Of a stretch of DNA of 64,000 nucleotides, positions 1 to 10,044 are shown piece after piece. The stretch spans positions 2,966,001 to 3,030,000 of the forward strand of contig NZ_JASJPW010000001.1 in NCBI RefSeq assembly GCF_030052995.1. Direction: 5' to 3'. The stretch comes from Gemmobacter sp. 24YEA27 (lineage in GTDB: Bacteria; Pseudomonadota; Alphaproteobacteria; Rhodobacterales; Rhodobacteraceae). The notes beneath the pieces were generated by a model that made no database searches, was not told the DNA's origin, and saw only the letters and a program-made list of their open reading frames with translations. Every line of letters begins with the position of its first letter. The first letter of the stretch is position 1. The position numbers were made by a program, and so were the translations under genes.

Positions 1-1
1 G

Positions 2-691
2 ATGCAGCGCCTTGCGGACGTCCCGACCTCGGCCTCGATCCTGAACATCCGCCGGAATGGCGAGCGCCCTGCCCTGCATCAGCGCGGTGCGTCAGATCAT
101 TTCGACATCATCCCCGAAACGCTGGATGCGGTGCTGGCAGCCCCGATCATCCATCTCGGCGGCACCGGTCTTCTGGCGAAACTCGATGGGGAGCCGAGCG
201 CGAAGCTTCTGGCTGAGGCCAAGCGGCGCGGGCGGACGACCACCTTTGACCTCCTTGGCGCCGATGAGAATACGATCAACCTCGTCGCGCCGCTCTTCCC
301 GCATATCGACTATTTCATGCCCTCGGTCGAAGAGGCCCAGGCGATTTCCGGCGCGACGACGGTCGAGGCCGCGGGGCGCTTCTTCCTCGATCGCGGGGTG
401 AAACAATGCGTCTTTACGCTTGGCGGGGATGGCGTCTGTTTCATGGATAACAAGGGCGCCGTCGTACGCCAGCCGGCATTTGAGATCGAAGTGGTCGATA
501 CCACCGGCTGCGGCGATGCCTTCGACGCGGGCTTCATCACGGCACTGCATCATAAAATGGATCTGAAAACCGCGCTCAATTTCGCCCAGGCGACGGCGGC
601 GCTGGTGGCGACCGGGCTCGGGTCAGATGCGGGTGTGCAGTCGTTCGACCATACGCTTGAGTTCATGAATACAGCGAAGATCAAAGGCTGA
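2..691 (+). CDS. PfkB-family carbohydrate kinase, 5'-truncated by the window edge
   Basis: The 229 visible residues are the C-terminal three quarters of a ribokinase/PfkB-type sugar kinase, which would phosphorylate a sugar with ATP in the cytoplasm. The family signature DTTGCGDAFDAGF lies near residues 166-178 and includes the catalytic Asp and the anion-hole glycines. The family is usually 300-320 residues long, so about 80-90 residues are missing to the left, and the first Met seen is probably internal. It is followed by a convergent SorC regulator and then an aldolase-dehydrogenase, which suggests kinase and aldolase act in one sugar pathway. The substrate cannot be read from the sequence. 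Confidence 0.85.
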   Translation: MQRLADVPTSASILNIRRNGERPALHQRGASDHFDIIPETLDAVLAAPIIHLGGTGLLAKLDGEPSAKLLAEAKRRGRTTTFDLLGADENTINLVAPLFPHIDYFMPSVEEAQAISGATTVEAAGRFFLDRGVKQCVFTLGGDGVCFMDNKGAVVRQPAFEIEVVDTTGCGDAFDAGFITALHHKMDLKTALNFAQATAALVATGLGSDAGVQSFDHTLEFMNTAKIKG

Positions 692-709
692 ATGCCCTTT
701 GCCGAACCG

Positions 710-734
710 CCGGAGGGGTGTTGCATCCCTCCGG
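710..734. terminator. Stem-loop terminator between convergent genes
   Basis: Perfect 8-bp inverted repeat CCGGAGGG / CCCTCCGG with a 9-base loop, just after the kinase stop codon and before the convergent regulator's 3' end. A T-rich stretch follows on the + strand (GTGATTTTAT). It could end transcripts from both sides. Confidence 0.55.
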
Positions 735-772
735 ACCTCTCCTTGTGTGATTTTATCGGGCGAAAGAAAGCG

Positions 773-1753
773 TCAGGGGGTCTGTGCCAGCAGGCCCGCG
801 GCTGTTTCGGTATCGGTTACCAGATGGCTGACATAGCCGCCCTTCAAAGTGGCGCGCAGCGCGGCGATCTTTCCCGGGCCACCTGCGACGCAGACCCGGC
901 GGGGGATGGCGCGCAGCTCTTCAAGTTCGATCCCCATCATACGGCTGTCAAAATCACGGCGGATCTGCTGCCCTTCGGCATCGAGGAAACGGCAGATCAG
1001 CACCGCTTCGGCGCCATCTGCGGCATAGGCGTCGATCTCATCCGTGCCGGCGATGCCGGCAACCCGCATCGTGCTGTCCGGCCCGAGAGCGCCGAGACCG
1101 AAGACGATGGTGCGCGCTTTGCGGATCAGCGCGAATTGCTCGGAAAGTGCCGGCTCCTCCCGCAAGGCGGTGCAGAGCGCGGCGCTCGACAGCACCGCCG
1201 GTGCATGCATCACCATGCTCAGCGCGCCGAGATTGCGCGCCATGATCGCCGTGCAGAGCTCGGCCGAGAAATCACGCCGCCCCATGGCCGCGCCGGTGAC
1301 CTGGACCACGCTCAGCCCCTCGACGGGCTGCGAGATCGCATCGGCCACCGCCAGCACCGTGCGACCCCAGGAGATGCAAAGCGTCTCACCCGGGGTCAGC
1401 ATCCGCTCAAGCTGCCGCGCCCCGGCGGCGCCAAGGGCTGCAAGTCGCGTCGCCGCATCGTCTCCGGGCTGCACCGGCACCACCAGCGCCTCTTCGAGGC
1501 CAAAGCGCGCGGCGAGGGCCAGCGACAGCGAATGCCGCGCCATAACGCCCGCATCCATGCTGATCCGCACCGCGCCGCGTTCGCGCGCTTCCTGGAGATA
1601 ATTGACCACGCTGGCACGCGAGACGCCGAGCCGCGCGGCGATATCGCTCTGGTTCAGGCTTTCCTCATAATAGAGCCAGGCCGCCCAGATCACGATATCG
1701 TCGAATTCTGCCGGCACGGCCCCCCGCCCGCGTATCTGCGCCTCTGCCGACAT
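773..1753 (-). CDS. SorC/DeoR-family sugar-responsive transcriptional regulator
   Basis: A 326-residue regulator. An N-terminal helix-turn-helix (about residues 33-57, with NQSDIAARLGVSRASVVNYL) is followed by a large SorC-type sugar-phosphate-binding domain (about 65-320), the expected architecture and length. The start ATG at 1753 has an AGGGGG ribosome-binding site upstream. It is divergent from the aldolase-dehydrogenase gene, and the 162-base gap holds repeated CATTTGACA elements that are good candidates for its operator. The family usually binds a phosphorylated sugar that switches the operon on or off. It probably controls the aldolase and perhaps the kinase locus; the inducer is unknown. 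Confidence 0.88.
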   Translation of the reverse strand: MSAEAQIRGRGAVPAEFDDIVIWAAWLYYEESLNQSDIAARLGVSRASVVNYLQEARERGAVRISMDAGVMARHSLSLALAARFGLEEALVVPVQPGDDAATRLAALGAAGARQLERMLTPGETLCISWGRTVLAVADAISQPVEGLSVVQVTGAAMGRRDFSAELCTAIMARNLGALSMVMHAPAVLSSAALCTALREEPALSEQFALIRKARTIVFGLGALGPDSTMRVAGIAGTDEIDAYAADGAEAVLICRFLDAEGQQIRRDFDSRMMGIELEELRAIPRRVCVAGGPGKIAALRATLKGGYVSHLVTDTETAAGLLAQTP

Positions 1754-1847
1754 CAGTCCCCCTGCCCGTCACGCCCAGTCATGCCATCAGCTTTGCCACG
1801 AAACCCAGGCCTTGGCGAGGCTTTCACCGATCTCTTTCGTACTCGCA

Positions 1848-1884
1848 TTGACATTTGACACCAATAACTGTCATTTGACATCAA
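1848..1884. promoter_or_regulatory. Candidate SorC operator/promoter: direct and inverted TTGACA-type repeats
   Basis: Two near-identical 13-mers, CATTTGACACCAA (1852-1864) and CATTTGACATCAA (1872-1884), start exactly 20 bases apart, two turns of the helix on the same face. TGACA also occurs inverted as TGTCA at 1869-1873. Three TTGACA hexamers (1848, 1855, 1875) could act as -35 boxes for the aldolase gene, which starts at 1916. Regulator binding is inferred from position and symmetry only. Confidence 0.5.
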
Positions 1885-1915
1885 CTCAGACCTGAATGTC
1901 CAAGGAGAAGATCCG

Positions 1916-3964
1916 ATGCAATCCCTGTGGTCCGATGCGGATTTCGAGAAAACCGTTGCCGCCTATGTCGCGGCCGGCGTGAACCGCGATGTGGCGATCC
2001 GCACCTGGACGACGCGGCTGCTGGGCCAGGTGCCGCAGCTGGTGCTGCATGGCGGCGGCAATACATCGGTGAAAACCGTGATCAATGACCATGACGGCAC
2101 GCCGGTCGAGGTGCTCTGCGTCAAGGGGTCGGGCTGGGATATGGGCCAGATCGAACCGGCAGGCCTGCCGGCGCTGCGTCTGGCCGAGCTGAAGGCGATG
2201 GTGAATTACGAGACGCTGTCGGATGACGATATGGTCATGCTGCAGCGCCGCCTGTTGCTGGATCCGGCCTCGCCCAACCCTTCGGTCGAGGCGATCCTGC
2301 ATGCGATCCTGCCCTTCCGCCATGTCGATCACACCCATGCCAATGCGATCGTCGCGCTGACCAATCAGCCGAATGGCGAGGCACTGATCCGCGCGCTTTA
2401 CCCCGAATATATCGTCATTCCCTATGTGATGCCGGGCTTTGACCTCTCGAAGGTCTGCCTCAGGGCCTTTAATGAACGCCCCGATGCGCCCGGGATGATC
2501 CTGATCAAACACGGGATCTTCACCTGGTCCGACGATCCGCGTGTCGCCTATGAGGCGATGATCGAGGCGATCACCCGCGCCGAAAACCGCATCGCAGAGG
2601 GCAATCCGAAACCCTTCGGCACCGCGCCGGTGCTGGGCGGGCTTGCAGACGCGGCAGAGATCGCGCCGATCCTGCGCGGCGCCATCGCATTGCCGGGCGC
2701 GCAGGAAGGCCTGCCCCGCCGCTTTGTGATCGAACATCGCGTGACCCAGGATATCCTGGACTTCTGCGGCGCGGAGAATGTCGAAAGCCTGACCCGGCGT
2801 GGCAATGCGACACCGGAACATGTCATCCATATCAAGCGCTTCGGCCTGGCACTGCCCGCGCCAAAAGCGGGTGATCTGAAGGCCTGGGCGGCGCTGGTCC
2901 GCGAGAAGATCGCGGGCTATATCGCGGATTACACCGATTATTTCACCCGCAACAATGCGCGCGCGGGCGGCATCAAGACCATGCTCGACCCGATGCCCCG
3001 CGTCTTCTACGTCGAAGGCGTCGGTGTCTTTGCCGCTGGTCCGACTGCGAAAGCCGCCCGGATCGGGGCCGATGTCGCCGAGGCGACGATCCAGGTGATC
3101 CGGGGTGCCGAAGGGATCGACGCTTTCGAGGCTCTGCCCGAGGAAGACCTTTTTGATCTGGAATACTGGTCGCTGGAACAGGTGAAGCTGAAAAAAGTCG
3201 CCGAAAAGCCGCTGACCCGCCAGGTTGCGGTGATCACGGGGGGCGCCGGTGGTCTGGGCCTTGCCATGGCCGAGGCCCTGCGCGCGGAAGGCGCCGAGAT
3301 TGCGCTGCTTGATATCGACGGCGCGAAGGCCTCCGAAGCGGCAAAACGGCTGGGCGGCATCGGCATCGGTTGCGATCTGACCGATGCGACGGCGGTGGAT
3401 GCGGCGATTGCGCAGGTGTCGCTGCGCTTTGGCGGCGTTGATATCCTCGTCTCGAATGCCGGGGCGGCCTGGCAGGGCGCGCTTCTCGACGTGTCGGATG
3501 CCGATTTCCGCGCTGCCTTCGAGCTGAATTTCTGGGGTCACCACTATGTTGCCCGCGCGGTGGTGCGGGTGATGCAGGCCCAGGGCACCGGCGGCGCGCT
3601 CTTGTTCAACGTCTCGAAACAGGCGGTGAACCCGGGTCCGGACTTCGGCCCCTATGGCACGTCGAAAGCCGCCCTGATGGCCTTGATGAAGCAATATGCG
3701 GTGGAACATGCGGCGGATGGCATCACCTCGAATGCGGTCAATCCGGACCGGATCCGCACCGGGCTGATGACCGACCAGATGATCGAAGAGCGCGCCCGCG
3801 CCCGGGGCGTCACGCCCGAGGTCTATATGCGCGGCAACCTGCTGCATCGCGAAGTCACGGCAGAAGATGTGGCCCAGGCCGCGCTAGCATTGATCCGGGC
3901 GCGCACCTCGACCGGGGCAGTGTTCACCGTCGATGGCGGCAATACCGCCGCGATGCTGCGCTGA
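1916..3964 (+). CDS. Bifunctional class II aldolase / short-chain dehydrogenase (RhaD-SDR fusion type)
   Basis: A 682-residue fusion. The N-terminal half (about 20-400) is a class II aldolase/adducin-type domain, with HGGGNTSVK near residue 45 and the metal-binding cluster HVDHTHANA near 135. The C-terminal part (about 430-680) is an SDR: TGGAGGLG near 440 binds NAD(P), SNAG lies near 513, and the catalytic YGTSK near 580. In alphaproteobacteria such fusions cleave a ketose 1-phosphate (rhamnulose 1-phosphate in rhamnose users) and oxidise the aldehyde formed. An AGGAG ribosome-binding site precedes the ATG by 8 bases. SorC control and the PfkB kinase nearby fit a deoxy-sugar or polyol pathway; rhamnose is not proven because no rhamnose isomerase is visible. 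Confidence 0.88.
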   Translation: MQSLWSDADFEKTVAAYVAAGVNRDVAIRTWTTRLLGQVPQLVLHGGGNTSVKTVINDHDGTPVEVLCVKGSGWDMGQIEPAGLPALRLAELKAMVNYETLSDDDMVMLQRRLLLDPASPNPSVEAILHAILPFRHVDHTHANAIVALTNQPNGEALIRALYPEYIVIPYVMPGFDLSKVCLRAFNERPDAPGMILIKHGIFTWSDDPRVAYEAMIEAITRAENRIAEGNPKPFGTAPVLGGLADAAEIAPILRGAIALPGAQEGLPRRFVIEHRVTQDILDFCGAENVESLTRRGNATPEHVIHIKRFGLALPAPKAGDLKAWAALVREKIAGYIADYTDYFTRNNARAGGIKTMLDPMPRVFYVEGVGVFAAGPTAKAARIGADVAEATIQVIRGAEGIDAFEALPEEDLFDLEYWSLEQVKLKKVAEKPLTRQVAVITGGAGGLGLAMAEALRAEGAEIALLDIDGAKASEAAKRLGGIGIGCDLTDATAVDAAIAQVSLRFGGVDILVSNAGAAWQGALLDVSDADFRAAFELNFWGHHYVARAVVRVMQAQGTGGALLFNVSKQAVNPGPDFGPYGTSKAALMALMKQYAVEHAADGITSNAVNPDRIRTGLMTDQMIEERARARGVTPEVYMRGNLLHREVTAEDVAQAALALIRARTSTGAVFTVDGGNTAAMLR

Positions 3965-4283
3965 GCCAGCCCGACCTGCCCTTTGGCCTGACGCCGGCGG
4001 CACGATGTCGCCGGCGCCTTCGTCTGTGCCACACCTGCGGTCCCCCGGGCCGCAGGACAAGCACCGCCGGGACAGGCCGTCCCTCAGCTGCTGCCTGAAC
4101 CGGATCAAGTCCGGTCGCAGACCGGGCCACTGTGCGGGAAGCAATGTTATCCTTTTTATCCTTCTGTGGCTGACGGGCCGTCATTCTCCCGATCACTGGT
4201 CATTGCCAGCCTTCGCCGCGACAACGGCTCTGCCCGTGGCGGCGGCCTGTTCCGGCCTTGCGCGGGACGGCAGCGGCAGATCC
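3965..4283. other. Intergenic stretch without a recognised gene
   Basis: Convergent gap between the aldolase-dehydrogenase and bluB. It holds a perfect 8-bp hairpin CGCCGGCG at 3992-3999 and 4009-4016, a likely transcription end without a clear T-run. No open frame here resembles a protein. Confidence 0.5.
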
Positions 4284-5320
<1,037 letters not shown>

Positions 5321-5638
5321 CGTCACTATCAGAGAAGTCCGGCCAGAACGCAACCGCGCCGCCCCCTGATTCGCAGCGACAGGATGCGCCTTGCGATCCG
5401 CCCCCGGCCGGCATCGCCGCCCGCACCAGACAGGAGGCCCCGCCCCCAAAGAGCGCGTCTCTCTGTTTCATGCGCCTTTTCACCGGCTTTAGGATGCCGG
5501 ACGCCGCCCCGTCCCGTCGTGATCATTAAGTTTCGGCAGAAAACCGGCTTTCCCCGGCCTCTGCGGTCGCAGTCCACTTGACCCTCGCGCCGCAATTCCG
5601 CCTTATCGCCCTCGAGACGCTTTCAGAAAGATCCCCCA
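5321..5638. other. Intergenic region, divergent promoters expected
   Basis: No gene recognised. It must carry the minus-strand promoter of the riboswitch-bluB transcript and the plus-strand promoter of the bactofilin. A weak candidate for the latter is TTGACC at 5578-5583 with TTATCG at 5603-5608, a longer than ideal spacer. Confidence 0.35.
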
Positions 5639-6040
5639 ATGTTCTCGAAAACTGCCGCTCCGAATGGCGAGCCCGGACAGGCTGGCTCCCAGGCGACCAC
5701 GCCTTCATCCGGCGCCAGCCGCAGCAATGCGACCCGTTCTGTGCTGGGCTCTGACCTGAAGATCACCGGCGAGATCAGCTCGACCGGCGCGCTTGAGGTT
5801 CTGGGCGAGGTCGATGGCAATATCACCGCCGACGCGCTGGCGGTCGGGCAGCATGGCCGCATCTCCGGCTCGGTCAGCGCGAAATCGGTCGAGGTGCATG
5901 GCCGTCTCGACGGCAAGGTCGACAGCCAGCATTTCATCATGCGCGCCACCGCCCAGGTGACCGCCGATATCACTTACGACACCCTGGTGATCGAGAGCGG
6001 TGCCACCATCGAAGGCCGCTTCACCCGCGGTCGCGGCTGA
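5639..6040 (+). CDS. Bactofilin (polymer-forming cytoskeletal protein)
   Basis: A 133-residue protein with a short unordered N-terminus (Ser/Thr/Ala-rich, about 1-32) and a bactofilin beta-helix domain (about 33-128). The glycine-spaced repeats ITGEISSTGALEVLGEVDG and GRISGSVSAKSVEVHGRLDG are typical. Bactofilins polymerise without nucleotide into membrane-associated filaments that position cell-wall or polar machinery. The length and tails match the alphaproteobacterial BacA type. It is a single gene between the bluB promoter region and a convergent DUF1489 gene. Confidence 0.88.
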   Translation: MFSKTAAPNGEPGQAGSQATTPSSGASRSNATRSVLGSDLKITGEISSTGALEVLGEVDGNITADALAVGQHGRISGSVSAKSVEVHGRLDGKVDSQHFIMRATAQVTADITYDTLVIESGATIEGRFTRGRG

Positions 6041-6129
6041 TCACCCGCATCTGAAATGGCCGATCTGAACCGGCACCGGTCGGCAGTTCAGAGCGGGGAG
6101 TTCAGATCGGGCCAGATGCGCAAAACGCG

Positions 6130-6558
6130 TCAGCGCAGGCCGATCTCGGCCAAAGCGCGTTCCAGGTCCGGCGGCAGGCTGTCATCGCCGTCCCGGCCCA
6201 GCGTCAGGTCGCGCGGCACGTCCTCCGGGCCGATATAGCGCCAGCCCTGAAACGGGCGGCGCGGCGCGGATTCGGTGCGGATGATCTCGCGGTCCATCAC
6301 GATGGCGCAGCGGCTGATGCCATCACCGGTCTCGACCCGTTCCAGCGCGGTGATGCGCTGCCGGCAGAGGATCACCCCCTTGATCACCCAGTAAAGCGAG
6401 CCGCCCGCCAGCACCTCGGCCTCGCGTTTGGGCCACATGCGGGTGACATGCACCGCCTGCCCCGACGGCCAGCGTGCCGCATTTTCTTCTTGCCAGGTCG
6501 CAAGATCCCCGATGCTTTCGGCACCGACACAAAGCTTGAGTATATTCACGAATCCCAT
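6130..6558 (-). CDS. DUF1489 family protein
   Basis: A 142-residue protein starting MGFVNILKLCVGAES, a beginning typical of the alphaproteobacterial DUF1489 family. Other conserved stretches are WPSGQAVHVTRMWPKR and GWRYIGPEDVP. The start at 6558 was preferred over an upstream extension because family members begin at this methionine and the extension is compositionally unlike a protein. Function is unknown. It is divergent from nrdJ. Confidence 0.82.
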   Translation of the reverse strand: MGFVNILKLCVGAESIGDLATWQEENAARWPSGQAVHVTRMWPKREAEVLAGGSLYWVIKGVILCRQRITALERVETGDGISRCAIVMDREIIRTESAPRRPFQGWRYIGPEDVPRDLTLGRDGDDSLPPDLERALAEIGLR

Positions 6559-6703
6559 GGCCGGATCATAGGCGCCTGCCCCGCCGCCGCAAGATTGACC
6601 GATGGCCTCCGCCTCCCTATCCTGTGGCTCTGGCCGGATCCGGCGCAAATGCTGGCCCAGTCCTCGCGCCGCTGACGGCCCTCTTTGCCGGAGGGTCTGC
6701 ACC

Positions 6704-8779
6704 TTGCCCGATACTGCACCCGATGCTGACGCCGCCGACCGCCTGACCGGCCCCGCTGCTCAGGACGGGTCTGTCGCGCAGGATGGGTTTGCCACCCCCA
6801 TCGCGGCCCGGATCTGGGATATGAAATACCGGCTGAAGAACGCGGATGGCACACCCATTGACCTGACCGTCGCCGACAGCTGGCGCCGTGTCGCCCGCGC
6901 CCTTGCGGTGGACGAGCCTGACCCTGCCGCTGCTGAGGCCCGGTTCATGGCGGCGCTGGAAGGCTTCCGCTTTCTGCCCGCCGGTCGCATCCTGGCCGGG
7001 GCCGGCACCGGTCGCGCCGTCACGCTGTTCAACTGTTTCGTCATGGGCACGATCCCCGATTCGATGGAGGGGATTTTTCAGGCCCTGAAAGAGGCCGCAC
7101 TGACGCTGCAACAGGGCGGCGGCATCGGCTATGATTTCTCGACCATCCGGCCGAAAGGCGCATTGGTGGCGTCTGTGGCGGCGGATGCTTCGGGGCCTTT
7201 GTCTTTCATGGATGTCTGGGATGCGATGTGCCGCACCATCATGTCCGCCGGCGCGCGGCGCGGCGCGATGATGGCGACATTGCGCTGCGATCACCCTGAT
7301 ATCCTTGACTTTATCAGTGCCAAACAGGATGCGGCGCGGCTGAGGATGTTCAATCTCTCGGTGCTGATCACCGATGCTTTCATGGCAGCGGTGAACGCGG
7401 ATCAGAGCTGGGATCTGGTCTTTGGCGGCAGGGTTTATCACAGCCTGCCCGCCCGCGCGCTCTGGGACCGGATCATGCGCGCGACCTATGATTATGCCGA
7501 GCCGGGCGTGATCTTCATCGACCGCATCAACCGGATGAACAACCTCCATTATGCCGAGGTGATCAGCGCCACCAACCCTTGCGGCGAACAGCCGCTGCCG
7601 CCCTATGGCGCCTGCCTGCTCGGGTCGGTCAACCTCGCAGCCCTGGTGCGGGACCCTTTCACCGAAGCGGCCCGGATCGCGGGTGATGAGCTTGCCGATC
7701 TTGTCGCGACCGCCGTGCGGATGCTGGATAATGTGATCGACCAGTCGCGTTTTCCCCTGCCTGAACAAGAGGCCGAGGCGCGGGCCAAGCGGCGGATCGG
7801 CCTTGGTGTCACCGGGCTTGCCGATGCGCTTTTGATGTGCGGGCTGCGCTATGGCGCGGATGCGGCGGTGGCCCAGACCGATGCCTGGCTCAAGGCGCTG
7901 TCGCGGGCGGCTTACCTCGCCTCGGTCGATCTTGCGAAAGAACGCGGCCCCTTCCCGCTGTTCGAGGCTGAGGCCTTTCTCAGAGGCGGCACCATGGCGG
8001 CAATGGACGGGGATATCCTCGACGCCATCCGCAGCCATGGCATCCGCAATGCGCTGGTGACCTCCATCGCGCCCACGGGGACAATCTCGCTTTATGCAGG
8101 CAATGTGTCTTCGGGGATCGAGCCGGTCTTTGCCTGGAGCACAAGGCGCAGGGTATTGCAAAAGGATGGCAGCGCGCGCGAGGAGGAGGTCGGGGATTAC
8201 GCCCTGATGCGCTGGCGCGCGCTCCATGCTGACGCGCCCCTGCCCGCGCATTTCGTGACCGCGCAGGAGCTGGCACCGATGGATCATCTGCGGATGCAGG
8301 CGGCGGCGCAGCGCCATATCGACAGCTCGATCTCGAAGACAATCAACTGCCCGGCGGATATCCCGTTCGAGGCCTTCCGCGATGTCTATCTCGCCGCCTG
8401 GGATATGGGCTGCAAGGGCTGTACCACTTACCGGCCCAATGCGGTCACAGGATCGGTGCTGAGCGTCGCCCCCGCCCCCGGGGACAGCGAAACGCCCCGG
8501 GACGCGCCGCTGCCGCGCCCCGCCACGCTTTCGGGCGAGACCTATAAGATCCGCTGGCCGGGCTCGGAACACGCGCTTTACATCACCGTCAATGATATCG
8601 TCTCGGGCGGGCGCCGCCGCCCCTTCGAGGTCTTCATCAACTCGAAAAACATGGAGCATTTCGCCTGGACGGTGGCGCTGACGCGGATGATCTCGGCGGT
8701 GTTCCGGCGGGGCGGCGATGTGTCTTTCGTGGTGGGCGAGCTGAAGGCGGTGTTCGACCCGAGGGGGGGCCTGGATTGA
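6704..8779 (+). CDS. nrdJ: Adenosylcobalamin-dependent (class II) ribonucleotide reductase, main part; reading frame broken near the 3' end
   Basis: Reduces ribonucleotides to deoxyribonucleotides using a B12-generated thiyl radical. The N-terminal block ARIWDMKYRLK, the disulfide Cys in LFNCFVMG and the active-site NPCGEQPLPPYG loop are intact. I chose the TTG at 6704 because GGAGG lies 9 bases upstream and the residues before FATPIAARIWDMKYRLK match the usual short N-terminus; an ATG at 6602 has no ribosome-binding site and lies in the divergent promoter region. The frame reads FDPRGGLD and stops at 8777-8779 just after a run of seven G (8763-8769). The missing C-terminus continues in another frame up to 9047. 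The nearby B12-regulated bluB fits a B12-dependent dNTP supply. Confidence 0.88.
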   Translation: MPDTAPDADAADRLTGPAAQDGSVAQDGFATPIAARIWDMKYRLKNADGTPIDLTVADSWRRVARALAVDEPDPAAAEARFMAALEGFRFLPAGRILAGAGTGRAVTLFNCFVMGTIPDSMEGIFQALKEAALTLQQGGGIGYDFSTIRPKGALVASVAADASGPLSFMDVWDAMCRTIMSAGARRGAMMATLRCDHPDILDFISAKQDAARLRMFNLSVLITDAFMAAVNADQSWDLVFGGRVYHSLPARALWDRIMRATYDYAEPGVIFIDRINRMNNLHYAEVISATNPCGEQPLPPYGACLLGSVNLAALVRDPFTEAARIAGDELADLVATAVRMLDNVIDQSRFPLPEQEAEARAKRRIGLGVTGLADALLMCGLRYGADAAVAQTDAWLKALSRAAYLASVDLAKERGPFPLFEAEAFLRGGTMAAMDGDILDAIRSHGIRNALVTSIAPTGTISLYAGNVSSGIEPVFAWSTRRRVLQKDGSAREEEVGDYALMRWRALHADAPLPAHFVTAQELAPMDHLRMQAAAQRHIDSSISKTINCPADIPFEAFRDVYLAAWDMGCKGCTTYRPNAVTGSVLSVAPAPGDSETPRDAPLPRPATLSGETYKIRWPGSEHALYITVNDIVSGGRRRPFEVFINSKNMEHFAWTVALTRMISAVFRRGGDVSFVVGELKAVFDPRGGLD

Positions 8780-9047
8780 CGGGCGCTATATCCCCTCGAT
8801 CCTCGCGGCGATCGGCGGTGTGATCGAACGCCACCTGATTGCGACCGGCTTCATCGCGGGCGAAGGCATGGGGCTGCAATCCGACCCCGGCGCCCTGCCG
8901 CCGGCCGAGGCCCCCGGGAGCGGGATGGGAACCAGGGCCGGAGAGCCCGGACTTCAGGCCATCTGCCCCAGTTGCGGATCCTTTGATCTGCGCAGGGAAG
9001 AGGGCTGCCTGATATGCCCCAGTTGCGGCTTTTCGCAATGCAGCTGA
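8769..9047 (+). pseudogene. nrdJ: C-terminal part of nrdJ in a shifted frame (zinc-ribbon/cysteine tail)
   Basis: Immediately after the nrdJ stop, a second frame encodes WIDGRYIPSILAAIGGVIERHL and ends with two CPSCG motifs and SQCS. That is the normal C-terminus of the class II reductase, whose cysteine pair re-reduces the active site after each turnover. The two parts rejoin if the G run is one base shorter or two bases longer. Either the run was misread, or the gene is broken, or ribosomes slip here; a length error in a G7 run is the simplest reading. Confidence 0.8.
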
Positions 9048-9063
9048 GGCCCGTCCTCAGCTG
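9041..9063. terminator. Palindromic stem-loop spanning two convergent stop codons
   Basis: Perfect 9-bp inverted repeat CAGCTGAGG / CCTCAGCTG with a 5-base loop. It contains the nrdJ stop (9045-9047) on one strand and the DUF1275 stop (9057-9059) on the other, and is suited to ending transcripts in both directions. Confidence 0.55.
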
Positions 9064-9823
9064 CGCCGGCAGCTCCAGAGTGCCGGCAGCGCCATCGCCA
9101 GCAACAGGCATCCCAACGGCAGTGAGAACCCGAACCCGATCCGCGCATAACCAAGCGCCCCGGTCACCCCACCCAGAAAGAAGGTGAGAACCAGCTGCGC
9201 CATCATCCGCATCCGGTGCCAGTCAACCCTATGGACTGCGTCGGGCGAATGGCGGCGATACAGCGCGCGACCGAGGCCGATGCCGATATCGGTGATCATC
9301 GCCGTGGCATGGGTGGCCCGCAGCCTGCCGCCCGAGATCTTGGTCACGGTGGCGTTCTGCATTCCCATGGTGAAACAGAGGCACGCCATGCACCAGAGCC
9401 GCCAGGCCGCGCTTTCAAACCAGCCGCCGGTGGCAAACAGCATCAGGCAAACGCCCTGCACCGCCACGCTCACCGCATATTGGCGCCCCGGCAGATGCAG
9501 CCGCGCCCAGTGGATCAGGGCCGAACAAAAGGCGGCACCACTGACAAAGGCGCCGATGGCGATCAATGCGACCAGGCAGATCCACCATTCGGCCACCACC
9601 AGGTGATCGGCAAGCTGCGACATGTAGCCGGTCACATGCGAGGTATATTGGCCAAGCGCGAAGAACCCGCCCGCATTGGCGGCGCCGGCGGTGAAGGCGA
9701 TGACCGTGGCCAGCAGCAGATCCGCCCCGGCAGATCGCCGATGCCCAGAATGACCCGCGCCGATTGCAGCGGATGCAGAATATGACGGTGCCGTTTCACA
9801 GCAATGCCTTTCGGGAATGCCAC
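9057..9823 (-). CDS. DUF1275 (YoaK-like) integral membrane protein; start uncertain, possible frame break near 9725
   Basis: Membrane protein of about 220-230 residues with roughly six hydrophobic helices; LLLATVIAFTAGAANAGGFFALGQYTSHVTG-type sequence opens the conserved domain (the first helix plus the QYTSHVTG motif). The conserved frame has no good start nearby; its only initiator is a TTG at 9914 without a ribosome-binding site. A neighbouring frame opens at GTG 9823 and gives a plausible N-terminus (KRHRHILHPLQSAR) that would join by a one-base shift near 9725. I place the 5' end at 9823 on that basis. Family function is unknown. Confidence 0.6.
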
Positions 9824-10044
9824 ACTGGCAATTTGCCCGCCGGGACCGGATCAGGCGCCGGGGCGAGGCCTCATTGCCATAGCGCGGCTGCTCTGGCGGG
9901 AAAAGCCTTAGCAATACCGTAACGGATACCGGCGGCCCATGTATGGCGGTATCCGAACGGCGATGATGGTGAAAGCCACCATAATCGCGGTCGCGATGCA
10001 GGTCCTTGCGACCTGAGGCACAGGTGATCGGGCCGAAACGGGGG

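Noticed and set aside
692..1858. 388-codon open frame opposite the SorC gene
   Set aside because: It is an antisense shadow without any recognisable domain.
1886..3847. 653-codon open frame antisense to the aldolase-dehydrogenase
   Set aside because: It is Arg/His/Gln-rich with no family resemblance; the plus-strand protein has both catalytic domains intact.
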